Shown here one piece after another: positions 1 to 9,388 of a stretch of 64,000 bases of DNA. The stretch's first letter is position 1; every line of letters begins with the position of its first letter. The stretch covers positions 3,225-67,224 of the forward strand of contig JAGZHZ010000015.1 in NCBI GenBank assembly GCA_018366495.1, written 5' to 3'. Position numbers and translations under genes: made by a program. The notes under the pieces are model-generated. The model was not told the DNA's origin. It saw only the letters and a list, made by a program, of their open reading frames with translations, and searched no databases. Source of the DNA: Clostridiales bacterium (GTDB taxonomy: Bacteria > Bacillota > Clostridia > Lachnospirales > Lachnospiraceae).

Positions 1-251
1 CTATATTTTTTGAGATTTTATCATTCTCATATTTTTTATTTTTCTTTTTGCATCAGGGATTTTTCCTTCTGCTTTATTCGTTTTTCAAGATGTTTTTTAT
101 TATACAGGAAATATTGCCCTAAAAATATAATTATTTTGCTCAAAAATTATATATTTCTGCTTTTTATCCGTTTCACACTTGGAAGTATTGTTTGTTATTT
201 TTTTATTTTCCCTCCATTTTTTCATCTATCCGTCAATTTTATCTGATCCTT
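1..251. other. AT-rich left edge, no gene seen
   Basis: This stretch is very AT-rich. The open frames here are low-complexity, rich in Phe/Ile/Tyr and lack a convincing ribosome site, so I see no gene. It lies downstream of the leftward permease gene and may hold its 3' end signals. No clear terminator hairpin was found. Confidence 0.5.
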
Positions 252-974
252 CTATCGCCGCAGCCTTCCTAAAAAGGCAAATCCTCCAAATCCTGCGGTC
301 CAGGCAAGAGAGATTCCTATCACCTGCAAAAAGGTTCCTTCACGGATATCCTGACAAAATTTTAAAAATGTCTGAAACATTCCATATGGAAGGAATGCTG
401 CGCCTCCTACCACACTTGTCATTTTTTCAAATACAAAATAAAGGGGCCATCCCCATACAAACAGGAAGAAAACCGCCGCTGCGCCCCAGATCTGCCGAAT
501 CCATTGTGCCAGGCAGATTCCAGCGGCCGCAAATGCAATGCACAAAAACAAACTTCCAATCCAAAATGCTTCTGCCTGAATTATTTCCATTTCTGTCCAT
601 GACGCGCGAAAATAAAATACTTTTGCCAGATGTTCTATAAAAAAGAACAATTCCATCAGAAAGCTGATCATTGCGCCAAATAAAAGCTTTTCTGCAATCT
701 GTTTCCACTTTGGACATAACGGCTCCGTCTGCTGCTGAAATCCACTTTCTCTTTCCTGATTTATATAGAAAAATAAAAGGATTCCTGCCAGTAAAAACAG
801 CATTTTCTGCTCTGTGCCCGAAATCATCATCTCTGAAAATGACCTGTTTTTCTTTTGTATTCCTCTTTTTATAACTTCATTTAAAAGATCGCCTCCCATC
901 AGGCAGATCAAACTCAAATAAAAAACTCCCCAGCTTTTCAATCGGCAACAATCAGCTCTCAGCAGGTCAATCAT
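252..974 (-). CDS. ABC-2 type transporter permease-like membrane protein
   Basis: A protein of about 240 residues with roughly six hydrophobic segments, probably the membrane subunit of a small ABC exporter. The start chosen is the ATG at 974, preceded by AGGAGAGG and overlapping the stop of the upstream ATPase gene by 8 bases; a frame open to 1007 has no such site. The overlap implies translational coupling to the ATPase. I recognise no substrate motif. The pairing resembles bacitracin- or lantibiotic-immunity exporters (BcrAB type), but this is inferred from size and neighbour only. Confidence 0.6.
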   Translation of the reverse strand: MIDLLRADCCRLKSWGVFYLSLICLMGGDLLNEVIKRGIQKKNRSFSEMMISGTEQKMLFLLAGILLFFYINQERESGFQQQTEPLCPKWKQIAEKLLFGAMISFLMELFFFIEHLAKVFYFRASWTEMEIIQAEAFWIGSLFLCIAFAAAGICLAQWIRQIWGAAAVFFLFVWGWPLYFVFEKMTSVVGGAAFLPYGMFQTFLKFCQDIREGTFLQVIGISLAWTAGFGGFAFLGRLRR

Positions 975-1680
975 ATTTTCCTCTCCTTTTTTCTGCTTTC
1001 TTTCCATCTCTTTTTTCTGATACCGCCTTTCCTTGTGCAGGACGCATCAAGAGTGTCCCCTTTTTCATGATCCCATATGACGTCCCAATTATCTGTGCTG
1101 TCTGCGGATTTGAAGACGAGATCAGGATCGTCAGACCGTACTTCCTATTCAGAAGCTTTATCAGCTTTACAAGATTTCCTCTCTCTTTCTGACTGACATG
1201 GTCGAGCGCTTCATCTAAAAGCAGCATTTTCGGACTGCCTACAATCGCCATCGCAATTCCAAGGCGAATCTTTTGCTCTTGTGTGTACGATCTCACTCTT
1301 TTTCTTACAATATCTTCCATCTCTGTGATACGCACAGCTTCCCAGAGCAGCTCTCTTTTGTAGTTTCCAAATGCAAGCGCTTTCATTTTTATGTTAGCTC
1401 TTCCACTCATATTTTCATAAAATCCTTTTTCTGCCTGTACCATTCCCACTCTCCGATATTCCTTAAAAGAAGGCATCGGATTTCCAAATAAAACCAGCAT
1501 CCCTTTTTCCGGTCTCAGACAGCCCCTCAAAAGCTGAAACAGACTTGTCTTTCCGCTTCCCTGCGGTCCGATCAAGACAAAAATTTCTTTCTCTGACACT
1601 GCCAGATTTCCATTTTGAACAAACACTCTGCCATGTTTAGAATAATACAGTCTCTGAGCGATCACTATATTTTTTCGCAC
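967..1680 (-). CDS. ABC transporter ATP-binding protein
   Basis: A single-domain ABC ATPase of 237 residues that should energise the overlapping permease. Visible motifs are Walker A (GPQGSGKTS, about residue 33-41) and Walker B with catalytic Glu (MLLLDEALDH). The signature motif is degenerate: the position of LSGGQ reads YTQEQKIRLG. The start is GTG at 1680 behind GGGAGG. The C-terminal 20 residues are very basic. The family is multidrug or peptide-antibiotic exporters; the substrate cannot be told from sequence. Confidence 0.8.
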   Translation of the reverse strand: MRKNIVIAQRLYYSKHGRVFVQNGNLAVSEKEIFVLIGPQGSGKTSLFQLLRGCLRPEKGMLVLFGNPMPSFKEYRRVGMVQAEKGFYENMSGRANIKMKALAFGNYKRELLWEAVRITEMEDIVRKRVRSYTQEQKIRLGIAMAIVGSPKMLLLDEALDHVSQKERGNLVKLIKLLNRKYGLTILISSSNPQTAQIIGTSYGIMKKGTLLMRPAQGKAVSEKRDGKKAEKRRGKYD

Positions 1681-1725
1681 TGTACTTCCTCCCTTTCTTT
1701 TATTGCCAGCGATATATTGTCTTTC

Positions 1726-1734
1726 ATCTTATCA
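1726..1734 (-). promoter_or_regulatory. Putative extended -10 promoter of the ABC exporter operon
   Basis: On the minus strand TGATAAGAT forms an extended -10 element. A weak -35-like TTTCAA lies 17 bases upstream. It sits about 45 bases before the GTG start of the ATPase gene. Confidence 0.35.
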
Positions 1735-1772
1735 TGGTTTTCCCAAAATTGAAATGAAAAGCCATTTCCTAC

Positions 1773-1800
1773 TTGCTTTTTTCTTCATTTCGGTTACAAT
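1773..1800 (+). promoter_or_regulatory. Putative promoter of the ABC-F gene
   Basis: TTGCTT and TACAAT are separated by 16 bases, a good match to a housekeeping sigma-70-type promoter. It lies 55 bases upstream of the ABC-F start codon. Confidence 0.55.
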
Positions 1801-1855
1801 AGAAGAGACTTTGCAACCGTTATAGGAATAAAAGAAAGGATTATGAGGTTTTAAG

Positions 1856-3499
1856 ATGATAAGTGCAAATAATGTGACACTGAGAATTGGAAAAAAAGCA
1901 TTGTTTGAAGACGTAAATATAAAATTTACAGAAGGCAACTGCTACGGACTGATTGGTGCCAACGGCGCTGGAAAATCCACATTTTTAAAAATTTTATCCG
2001 GTCAGCTTGATACAACAAAGGGAGAAATCGTGGTTACTCCAGGACAGAGACTTTCTTTCCTGCAGCAGGACCATTTTAAATATGATAATTATCCTGTTAT
2101 GGATACGGTCATCATGGGCAATCAGCGCCTGTATGATATCATGAAAGAAAAAGAAGCCATCTATGCAAAAGAAGACTTTTCCGATGAGGACGGCATCCGC
2201 GCCAGCGAGCTGGAAGGAGAATTTGCTGAGATGAACGGATGGGAAGCAGAATCTGACGCTGCGATGCTGCTGAACGGTCTGGGCATTGACACAGAATATC
2301 ACTATGCTATGATGCGTGACTTAAATGGTAATGAAAAAGTGAAAGTTCTTCTGGCACAGGCTTTATTTGGAAATCCTGATATTCTTCTGCTCGACGAGCC
2401 GACAAACCATTTGGATTTGGGCGCGATTGAATGGCTGGAAGAATTCCTGATCAACTTTGACAACACCGTTATCGTCGTTTCCCACGACCGTTATTTCTTA
2501 AATAAAGTCTGCACACAGATCGCAGACATCGACTACGGCAAAATTCAGCTGTATGCCGGAAACTATGACTTCTGGTATGAATCCAGTCAGCTGATGATCC
2601 GCCAGATGAAAGAAGCCAACAAGAAAAAAGAAGAAAAGATCAAAGAGCTTCAGGAGTTTATCTCCCGATTCAGTGCAAACGCTTCAAAATCCAAACAGGC
2701 GACATCCAGAAAACGTGCGCTTGAAAAAATTCAGCTGGATGAGATTCGCCCGTCCAGCAGAAAATATCCTTACATTGATTTCCGTCCAAACCGTGAAATC
2801 GGAAATGAAGTTCTCTCCGTAGAAGGTCTTACAAAGACAATCGACGGCGTAAAAATTCTCGACAATCTGACCTTTACTTTAAATCACGATGACAAAGTGG
2901 CTTTTGTCGGCGGAAATGAACTTGCCAAGACAACGCTGTTTAAAATCCTGATGGGTGAGATGGAACCGGATTCCGGAAGCTTCAAATGGGGCATCACAAC
3001 AAGCCAGGCTTATTTTCCGAAGGACAGCACAGAAGAATTTAACAATGATCTGACAATCGTAGACTGGCTGACACAGTTCTCTGAAATCAAAGACATGACC
3101 TATGTGCGCGGTTTCTTAGGACGTATGCTGTTCGCCGGAGACGACGGCGTGAAGAAAGTAAAAGTACTTTCCGGTGGTGAAAAGGTGCGCTGTCTTCTGT
3201 CCAAGATGATGATTTCCGGTGCAAACGTGCTTGTTCTGGACGAGCCGACAAACCACCTCGACATGGAATCCATTACTGCTTTAAATAATGGAATGATGAA
3301 ATTTCCTGGCGTTCTTCTGTTCGCCTCCCATGACCATCAGATCGTACAGACAACAGCAAACCGTATTATGGAAATTCTTCCAAACGGTATTCTTATTGAT
3401 AAGATTACAACATACGATGAGTATCTTGCAAGTGATGACATGGCAAAAAAACGTCAGGTTTACACAGTCGATCCAAGTGTCGAAGAAGAATCCAATTAA
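1856..3499 (+). CDS. ykpA: ABC-F family ATPase, YkpA/YbiT-like
   Basis: A soluble twin-ABC protein of 547 residues without membrane segments. ABC-F proteins of this kind act on the ribosome as translation factors or in antibiotic protection. The first nucleotide-binding domain has Walker A GANGAGKS (about residue 33-40) and LLLDEPTNHLD; a charged linker follows (about 230-300); the second domain has LSGGEK and VLDEPTNHLD. The second Walker A is degenerate (GGNELAKTT), as I recall for Bacillus YkpA, which this closely resembles throughout. It is monocistronic, with its own promoter and a strong terminator. Confidence 0.88.
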   Translation: MISANNVTLRIGKKALFEDVNIKFTEGNCYGLIGANGAGKSTFLKILSGQLDTTKGEIVVTPGQRLSFLQQDHFKYDNYPVMDTVIMGNQRLYDIMKEKEAIYAKEDFSDEDGIRASELEGEFAEMNGWEAESDAAMLLNGLGIDTEYHYAMMRDLNGNEKVKVLLAQALFGNPDILLLDEPTNHLDLGAIEWLEEFLINFDNTVIVVSHDRYFLNKVCTQIADIDYGKIQLYAGNYDFWYESSQLMIRQMKEANKKKEEKIKELQEFISRFSANASKSKQATSRKRALEKIQLDEIRPSSRKYPYIDFRPNREIGNEVLSVEGLTKTIDGVKILDNLTFTLNHDDKVAFVGGNELAKTTLFKILMGEMEPDSGSFKWGITTSQAYFPKDSTEEFNNDLTIVDWLTQFSEIKDMTYVRGFLGRMLFAGDDGVKKVKVLSGGEKVRCLLSKMMISGANVLVLDEPTNHLDMESITALNNGMMKFPGVLLFASHDHQIVQTTANRIMEILPNGILIDKITTYDEYLASDDMAKKRQVYTVDPSVEEESN

Positions 3500-3515
3500 A
3501 CTATTTTTATGTTTT

Positions 3516-3552
3516 AAAATACCTGTTCTTTTCTTTTGGAACAGGTATTTTT
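3516..3552 (+). terminator. Rho-independent terminator after the ABC-F gene
   Basis: A 12-base stem (AAATACCTGTTC with its complement) encloses a loop of about 10 bases and is followed by a T-rich run. Confidence 0.85.
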
Positions 3553-3571
3553 CGTGACTGGGGGAATTTTT

Positions 3572-5314
3572 TTGCTTCATATCAAAAAGCCTTGCTTTGC
3601 ACGCTCTTTTTCTACAATCCGTGCAAAATTTCTTTTTATCTGCATCATGGTCTGTTCTTTATCATTTTTTACTTTTCTTTTTTTTCATTTATACAGTTCT
3701 AAAACATTGAAAGAACAGGCTCTGTCAAATGCAAATGACACGCTCGATGTCTATCAGCAATGGATGGATTATGAGCTGGAACACATCTCTTCCTACCTGC
3801 TCACCTCCATCTCAGATCATGCCTCAAGCCGTTCTGTATTTGGTCAGGATTCCCTTGCCGGATACAAGGCACAGCTTTCTCTGATGCAAGAGATGGATAG
3901 TTTTTTGACTACATCCAAAAATATAGGCGGATTATTTTTTTATGTTCCGGAAACAGATACTCTGGTCATGAAATCTCAAAAGGCAGAGTCCTATCAGCAT
4001 CGTCTTGCCCTGACGGAGTATATCGAGCAGTATCAAAGCGAGGATCTCTCAGACCATTCCAGACCGCAGATTACATACTGGTATCCTGTGTCGATTGATA
4101 ATAAAGTATTTTTGATCGAAATTTTATATTATAATCAGACTTATATGGGTGCCTGGATAACAGATACTCAGCTTCTGAATCCTTTAAGCCAGCTGGAAGT
4201 CTTTGAGAATAGTACATTTCTTCTGTATCCATTAGATTCTGAAGACTATTTTCTTTTGAATAACGGCACACTCTCTGACAGTGATTATATTTACAGTCAC
4301 TCCGATTCTTCCTGCGGAAACTTTAATTTGACCGTTTGTATTCCGGAGGACGATTTTTTACAGAAAACCATGCCGCTGCGCCATATTTTTTACTGGCTCT
4401 GTGTGATCAGTTTCTTCCTGCTTTTTGTGACGATGCTTCTTCTCTCTCATCAGATTTTCCCTTCCCTGCAGAGAATGCTGCTCGGAATTCTGGCAGTCAA
4501 ACAGGGAGATTTCTCCACTCAGATTCCGCTTCCTGCCACCCATGATGAGTTTGCACAGGTTACTACTGCATTTAATGAAATGATTCAGGAAATTCAAGAT
4601 CTGAAGATGAAAGTATATGAAGAAAAATTGGAAAAGACAAATACGCAGATCCAGTATCTCACGATGCAGATCAAGCCTCACTTTTTCTTGAACTCTCTGA
4701 ATCTGATCTGCAGTCTCGTCAAGACAAAACATTATGATCTGATCACGGAACTGACGACCGGTCTGATTCATTATTTCCGTTATGCCATCAAATCGGCTGA
4801 TGAGTTAGCTCCCATCAAAGATGAGTTAGAACATACAAAAAATTTTCTGCATATTCAAGAATTGCGTCTGGCCGCCAGATTTCATTTTTCCTATTATGTT
4901 TCCGGCGATCTGGATCATATGCAGATTCCGATTCTGACGATCCAGACGTTTGTGGAAAATAATATCAAGCATGGGTTTAATCGAAAAAAAGAATTATCCA
5001 TCCAGATTGATTTAACATGTTCTGAGGAAGAGGTGCAAATTTTAATTAAAGATAACGGTCCTGGCTTTTCGGAAGAATTACTCGAAAAACTTAATACAGA
5101 CTCCGAGCTTTCCAAACTTTCCCCGATGATCTCCCCTGTGTCCGGAGAATGCCATATTGGTATTGAAAACGTAAAGCGGCGGTTATATCATATTTATAAT
5201 GGAAAAGCCAAACTGACTTTTTCCAATGATTCTGAGACTGGCGGCGCTGTCGTTTTGATCTGTCTGCCATCCAGTCCGCAAAGGAGGAATTCATTTGAAT
5301 CTTTTACTAGTTGA
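3572..5314 (+). CDS. Sensor histidine kinase, YesM/LytS-type
   Basis: A membrane sensor kinase of about 580 residues, predicted to phosphorylate the overlapping YesN-like regulator. The order is an N-terminal transmembrane helix, an extracytoplasmic sensor region of about 250 residues, a second membrane helix, HAMP, a His_kinase domain with IKPHFFLN (His near residue 370), then HATPase with VENNIKHG and DNGPGFS. The frame stays open upstream to a TTG inside the preceding terminator, so I prefer the TTG at 3572 behind GGGGGA. The neighbouring GH3 enzyme and sugar-binding lipoprotein suggest that a glycan or sugar is sensed. Confidence 0.85.
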   Translation: MLHIKKPCFARSFSTIRAKFLFICIMVCSLSFFTFLFFHLYSSKTLKEQALSNANDTLDVYQQWMDYELEHISSYLLTSISDHASSRSVFGQDSLAGYKAQLSLMQEMDSFLTTSKNIGGLFFYVPETDTLVMKSQKAESYQHRLALTEYIEQYQSEDLSDHSRPQITYWYPVSIDNKVFLIEILYYNQTYMGAWITDTQLLNPLSQLEVFENSTFLLYPLDSEDYFLLNNGTLSDSDYIYSHSDSSCGNFNLTVCIPEDDFLQKTMPLRHIFYWLCVISFFLLFVTMLLLSHQIFPSLQRMLLGILAVKQGDFSTQIPLPATHDEFAQVTTAFNEMIQEIQDLKMKVYEEKLEKTNTQIQYLTMQIKPHFFLNSLNLICSLVKTKHYDLITELTTGLIHYFRYAIKSADELAPIKDELEHTKNFLHIQELRLAARFHFSYYVSGDLDHMQIPILTIQTFVENNIKHGFNRKKELSIQIDLTCSEEEVQILIKDNGPGFSEELLEKLNTDSELSKLSPMISPVSGECHIGIENVKRRLYHIYNGKAKLTFSNDSETGGAVVLICLPSSPQRRNSFESFTS

Positions 5315-6056
5315 TGATGAGGTGTTTACTCTCGAAGCGCTGAAAATGCAGATTTTAGAACTTTCTTTTTCATTCTCTTCCATAGAGACGTGCTACGACG
5401 TGCCAAGCGCCAAAGAGTACATCAAAAAAAATGATGTTTCCCTTCTGATCTGCGACATTGAGATGCCCGGTGAGTCCGGGCTTGATCTCGTGCGCTGGAT
5501 ACAGGAAGAGAAACTTCCAATCACTTCTGTTCTTTTGACGTGTCATGCAGATTTTCAGTATGCTGCGGCCGGCATTCATTACCATGTGTTTGATTATCTT
5601 TTAAAGCCAGTTACTTCTGATCAGCTCCAGAACACATTAGAACGTGCCATCAAGTTTACTTTGGAACAGCAGCAGCTCAGACAGAAAAAATTACATCTTT
5701 CCGCAGAATGTGCTCAGTCTGAAGATCATCTTTCCATCTCAGACACCGTCTCGCAGATTGCTGCCATGATCGAAGAACACCCGGAAGACAGCTATTCCAG
5801 AAAAGATATCGCATCCCGCTTTTTTCTGAATCCTGATTATCTGGCAAAGTGTTTTAAGCGTGAGATCGGGAAAAGTCTGCCGGATTATCTTCTCCAAAAA
5901 AGAATTGAAAAGGCAATCTTTCTGCTGCAGAATACAGAGATGCAGGTTCAAACGGTTGCTCTTCAGTGCGGCTATCAGAATTTTTCTTATTTTGCAAAGT
6001 GTTTTAAAGAACAGACTGGATTATCACCGAAAGATTTTCGTCAAAAGTTTTCTTAA
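5295..6056 (+). CDS. Response regulator, YesN/AraC type
   Basis: A regulator of 253 residues with a CheY-like receiver (acidic pair DD at 7-8, phospho-acceptor Asp54 in LLICDIEMPG, Lys of the LLKPV motif) and a C-terminal AraC double helix-turn-helix (about 155-253). It starts at TTG 5295 behind AAGGAGGA and overlaps the kinase gene by 20 bases, so the two are co-translated. AraC-type regulators bind paired direct repeats. Such a pair lies upstream of the neighbouring beta-glucosidase gene and is a candidate target. Confidence 0.88.
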   Translation: MNLLLVDDEVFTLEALKMQILELSFSFSSIETCYDVPSAKEYIKKNDVSLLICDIEMPGESGLDLVRWIQEEKLPITSVLLTCHADFQYAAAGIHYHVFDYLLKPVTSDQLQNTLERAIKFTLEQQQLRQKKLHLSAECAQSEDHLSISDTVSQIAAMIEEHPEDSYSRKDIASRFFLNPDYLAKCFKREIGKSLPDYLLQKRIEKAIFLLQNTEMQVQTVALQCGYQNFSYFAKCFKEQTGLSPKDFRQKFS

Positions 6057-6107
6057 AAAACCGTCTGTTCCTTTTGTTTATGTCAAAACTATATCATATT
6101 AAAAGAA

Positions 6108-6155
6108 AAAGAGGGCTCCCCTCCGGTTCTGACCTTTGGGATGCCCTCCATTTGA
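6108..6155. terminator. Bidirectional terminator between convergent genes
   Basis: GAGGGC pairs with GCCCTC, with an inner CCC/GGG extension. It is flanked by an A-rich run on the left and a T-rich run on the right, so it can serve both the two-component operon and the GH3 gene. Confidence 0.7.
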
Positions 6156-6173
6156 TTTTAACAATCGATTTCT

Positions 6174-9100
6174 CTATTTTACTTCGCTTTTCTCAACTGC
6201 TACAGGAACCGTCAGTTCTTTTCCTTCTGCCCATTTTGTGATCTTCACCTGATCTTCTCCGTAGAATTCTTCCATTGCGATTGAATTCATAATGACTCTC
6301 AAGTTATTCATTGTAGATTTCTGAATATCACCAATACAGATATTGTCTTCTGGATATGTTCCACGGTAAACAATCTGTTTTCCATCTTCGCTGACAGATG
6401 CTACTTCTGTTGTCACAGGAGTCTTGAATTCTCCTGTTCCTTCCCAAGGATTTGACTCATATTCCTGATAAATCACTTCATCATTCACAAGAATTTCACC
6501 TTTTTCATTGACAGATGCTGTATATCCTTCTCCTAATTCTGCTGTAACTTCTTCTGTTCCATTTCCGTCAAGAACAAATTCTCCCCACTGTGCTGAGGAT
6601 ACTTCCACTGTTCCAAACATAAGACTTGTCTTTAATGCCACCTGTCCTTTTTCATCAAATGCAGGTACAAGATCCTGTACGCCTCCCTGAATATTTTCTG
6701 CTCTGTCTGTACCTCCTGGCATAATCATATCATTTCCTGCGTGCATAGAAATGGAAGGTGTGGAAGAACCGCCGTTCCAGTCTGTCATAATCAGGCCTTC
6801 AAATCCCCATTCTCCTCTTGGAATGTCGGTACATAAATCATAACTGTCTGCCGCTGGAGTTCCATTTAATAAATTGTAGGAAGTCATGATAGACATTGGC
6901 TGAGAGGATTTCACTGCAATCTCAAATCCTTTCAGATAGATTTCACGCATCGTACGCTCGCTCATCACGCTATTTGTCGTATTTCTATCTGTTTCCTGAT
7001 TGTTTCCTGCAAAATGTTTCAGGCATGCTCCGACGCCTTCTGTACTCTGCACACCGTTTGTCATTGCTGCTGCCATTGTTCCTGAAATCAGAGGATCTTC
7101 TGAATAATACTCAAAGTTTCTTCCGCAGAGAGGATCTCTGTGGATATTTAAGCTTGGTCCGAGAACGATGGTAATGCCCATTTCTTCCAGTTCAGCTGCA
7201 TATGCTTCTCCGACATCTTCCAGCAGATCAGTGTTCCATGTCTGAGCGCGCAGTACGGATACCGGCCATGCCGTACAGTATTGATAATATGTCGCCTCTT
7301 CCCCTGTCTCAACATTCTTTGCAACATATTCCTGTTTTATGCGGATTCCTCCAGGACCGTCTGCAACGACAATAGATGGGATTCCATAAGTGTCAAAATA
7401 GTTTACGGTTGTCTCGCCTGCTGCGCCTGGGATTGTATCAGAGTTGGAGCCTACGATCGGAGAGTATTCATTTGCAACGCCCCATCCAGAGCCGCAGTTC
7501 AATGTAGCCAGTTCTGCAACGGACATCTGTGCCACGAATTCTTCCAGTGACAGTTCTCCATTATATACGTCGATCAGTTTTGCATCTGGTTTTTCTTCCA
7601 CAACCTCTACTTTTTCATAATCCTGTTTCGCTTCATAGGATGGATCTGTCGTATAAGTTGTCACGCTCTCATCATCATAAGCGGAAGCATGGTTTGCTGC
7701 TTCGCCAAAAGCTTCTTTTTTCAAGGCAATCGTCTGTGCAGATGCAATCTCATCCGCCTCTGTATCATATGTGTAAGATGTTGCTCCCTCTTTTGACAGT
7801 TCCTCAAATTTCTGTTCTTCCGTCAGGCTCAGCTGATTGCTGAGCTGCTCTGTCTTTACAGTCTCATCCAGAGCCAGCACAGCTGCAACGTGTGTATTTC
7901 TGGAAGAATTTCCAACACGGATAATATAATTTCCTGCATCCAGCATATAAGCAGCTTCTGCTTCGTTATAGTATGCCATATCTTTTGTATTGAATGTGAT
8001 CGTCAGTTCCTGAGACTGTCCCGGCTGAAGAAGATCGGTCTTTGCATAAGCTCCTAATTCCTGATATTCTTTTTCTGCCGCTTCACTGTCCGGAGCAGAA
8101 TAATAAACCTGTACTACTTCTTTTCCTGCATATGTATCTCCTGTATTTGTCACAGATACTGTCACATTTACTTTCTCTTCGTCTGCTTCCACAGAAACTA
8201 CCTGTGTGTCAAAGTCTGTGTAGGAAAGACCATATCCAAACTCATATGCTGGCTCTATTCCAAAGGTATCGAAATAACGATAGCCAACATAAATTCCCTC
8301 TTTGTATACTTCTGTAGCAGAATCTCCATCGTTCTGTGCAAATGTTGCAGATGCCGGATAATCAGAATACTGTTTTGCCCATGTACTTGTCAGTTTTCCA
8401 GATGGTGTTGTCTTTCCTGTCACAACATCCACAAGAGCTGCTCCTGCTTCCTGTCCTGCCTGGGACATGTGCAGCAATGCATCGAGTCCTTCAATCTCAT
8501 CCATGAATTTTGTATCAATTACACCGCCCACGTTCAGGACAACGACGACATGTTCAAATGATTTTCCAACTAATTCCAGATTTTTTCTTTCCAGTTCAGT
8601 CAGTTCATAATCTCCGACCTCAAACTCTTCTCCATCCAGAGAAGCTCCCGTTTTTGTCTTTTGGCTTCGGTCAGCGCCCTCGCCTGCATTTCGGCTGATC
8701 ACATAAATTGCTGTGTCAGTTCCTTCTTTCGCCTGATTGATCAGGTCTTCTGTCACTTCCATCTCCGGATACATAAACGTTGCCATTGGGTTTGATCCTG
8801 CTGCAACTTTCTCTTCATCGTATCCTTTTGCAAATTCTGTCAGGAAATCGCCTGTCGTCACCTGGTAACCTGCTGCTGTAAAGGCATCATAGATATTGAT
8901 ATGATAGCGCTCGCTTAAATCCACGAGTGCATCTCCGCCGCCGCTCAGTCCTCCATTAAACGGATCTCCTGATCCAGTACCGCCTCGTACTGTACGAACT
9001 GCTCCATTTCCGAACAATGCGATTGTATTTTCTTTTATAGGAAGCGTCTGATCCTTATTCTCTAAAAGAACCATTCCTTCCTCAGCAACATTTTTTGCTA

Positions 9101-9227
9101 ATTCTGCATTGTCTTTTTCTCTTTGTGAGATCTCATTTGATGTGGTAGCCGCCATACCTGTCATGCAAGTATTTGTCATCATCAGTCCGGCAAGTAAAAT
9201 CGCTGCATACGCTTTCTTTCTTTTCAT
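6174..9227 (-). CDS. Secreted glycoside hydrolase family 3 beta-glucosidase with permuted domains
   Basis: A secreted enzyme of 1017 residues that should release terminal beta-linked glucose or xylose from plant glycans. A signal peptide (basic start, hydrophobic core, AAT region near residue 25-28) follows the ATG at 9227, which has AAGGAG before it. The frame is open another 58 codons upstream without a ribosome site. The domain order is inverted: the GH3 C-terminal-type domain comes first (KNVAEEGMVLLEN), then an Fn3-like segment (EVVQVYYSAP), then the TIM-barrel domain with KHFAGN and nucleophile Asp near 816 (MTDWNGG), then a C-terminal extension. I recall this order from rumen Butyrivibrio and Ruminococcus BglA enzymes. 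Confidence 0.88.
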   Translation of the reverse strand: MKRKKAYAAILLAGLMMTNTCMTGMAATTSNEISQREKDNAELAKNVAEEGMVLLENKDQTLPIKENTIALFGNGAVRTVRGGTGSGDPFNGGLSGGGDALVDLSERYHINIYDAFTAAGYQVTTGDFLTEFAKGYDEEKVAAGSNPMATFMYPEMEVTEDLINQAKEGTDTAIYVISRNAGEGADRSQKTKTGASLDGEEFEVGDYELTELERKNLELVGKSFEHVVVVLNVGGVIDTKFMDEIEGLDALLHMSQAGQEAGAALVDVVTGKTTPSGKLTSTWAKQYSDYPASATFAQNDGDSATEVYKEGIYVGYRYFDTFGIEPAYEFGYGLSYTDFDTQVVSVEADEEKVNVTVSVTNTGDTYAGKEVVQVYYSAPDSEAAEKEYQELGAYAKTDLLQPGQSQELTITFNTKDMAYYNEAEAAYMLDAGNYIIRVGNSSRNTHVAAVLALDETVKTEQLSNQLSLTEEQKFEELSKEGATSYTYDTEADEIASAQTIALKKEAFGEAANHASAYDDESVTTYTTDPSYEAKQDYEKVEVVEEKPDAKLIDVYNGELSLEEFVAQMSVAELATLNCGSGWGVANEYSPIVGSNSDTIPGAAGETTVNYFDTYGIPSIVVADGPGGIRIKQEYVAKNVETGEEATYYQYCTAWPVSVLRAQTWNTDLLEDVGEAYAAELEEMGITIVLGPSLNIHRDPLCGRNFEYYSEDPLISGTMAAAMTNGVQSTEGVGACLKHFAGNNQETDRNTTNSVMSERTMREIYLKGFEIAVKSSQPMSIMTSYNLLNGTPAADSYDLCTDIPRGEWGFEGLIMTDWNGGSSTPSISMHAGNDMIMPGGTDRAENIQGGVQDLVPAFDEKGQVALKTSLMFGTVEVSSAQWGEFVLDGNGTEEVTAELGEGYTASVNEKGEILVNDEVIYQEYESNPWEGTGEFKTPVTTEVASVSEDGKQIVYRGTYPEDNICIGDIQKSTMNNLRVIMNSIAMEEFYGEDQVKITKWAEGKELTVPVAVEKSEVK

Positions 9228-9303
9228 GAAACCATTCTCCTTTTCCTTGTATATTTTCGTTATTTTCACCAATTTACGCTCCGTTTTTCGCGCTATATCC
9301 AGG

Positions 9304-9332
9304 ATTTTACTATATGATTTTTTTATTTTCAA
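9304..9332 (-). promoter_or_regulatory. Putative promoter of the GH3 gene
   Basis: On the minus strand TTGAAA and TAAAAT are separated by exactly 17 bases. It lies about 77 bases upstream of the GH3 start codon. Confidence 0.6.
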
Positions 9333-9356
9333 TATATCTTCCGTGATATCTCCGTT

Positions 9357-9386
9357 TTTTGTCAGCACTTGTCCACATTTTGTCAG
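9357..9386 (-). promoter_or_regulatory. Paired direct repeats upstream of the GH3 promoter, candidate activator site
   Basis: CTGACAAAA occurs twice on the minus strand, 21 bases apart start to start, placing both copies on one face of the helix. The pair begins 24 bases upstream of the -35 box and ends just past the stop of the binding-protein gene. This geometry fits an AraC-type dimer such as the nearby YesN-like regulator; that link is inferred. Confidence 0.45.
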
Positions 9387-9388
9387 TA

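Noticed and set aside
179..640. Plus-strand open frame of 153 codons near the left edge
   Set aside because: It is mostly antisense to the permease gene, with no ribosome site and unlikely composition.
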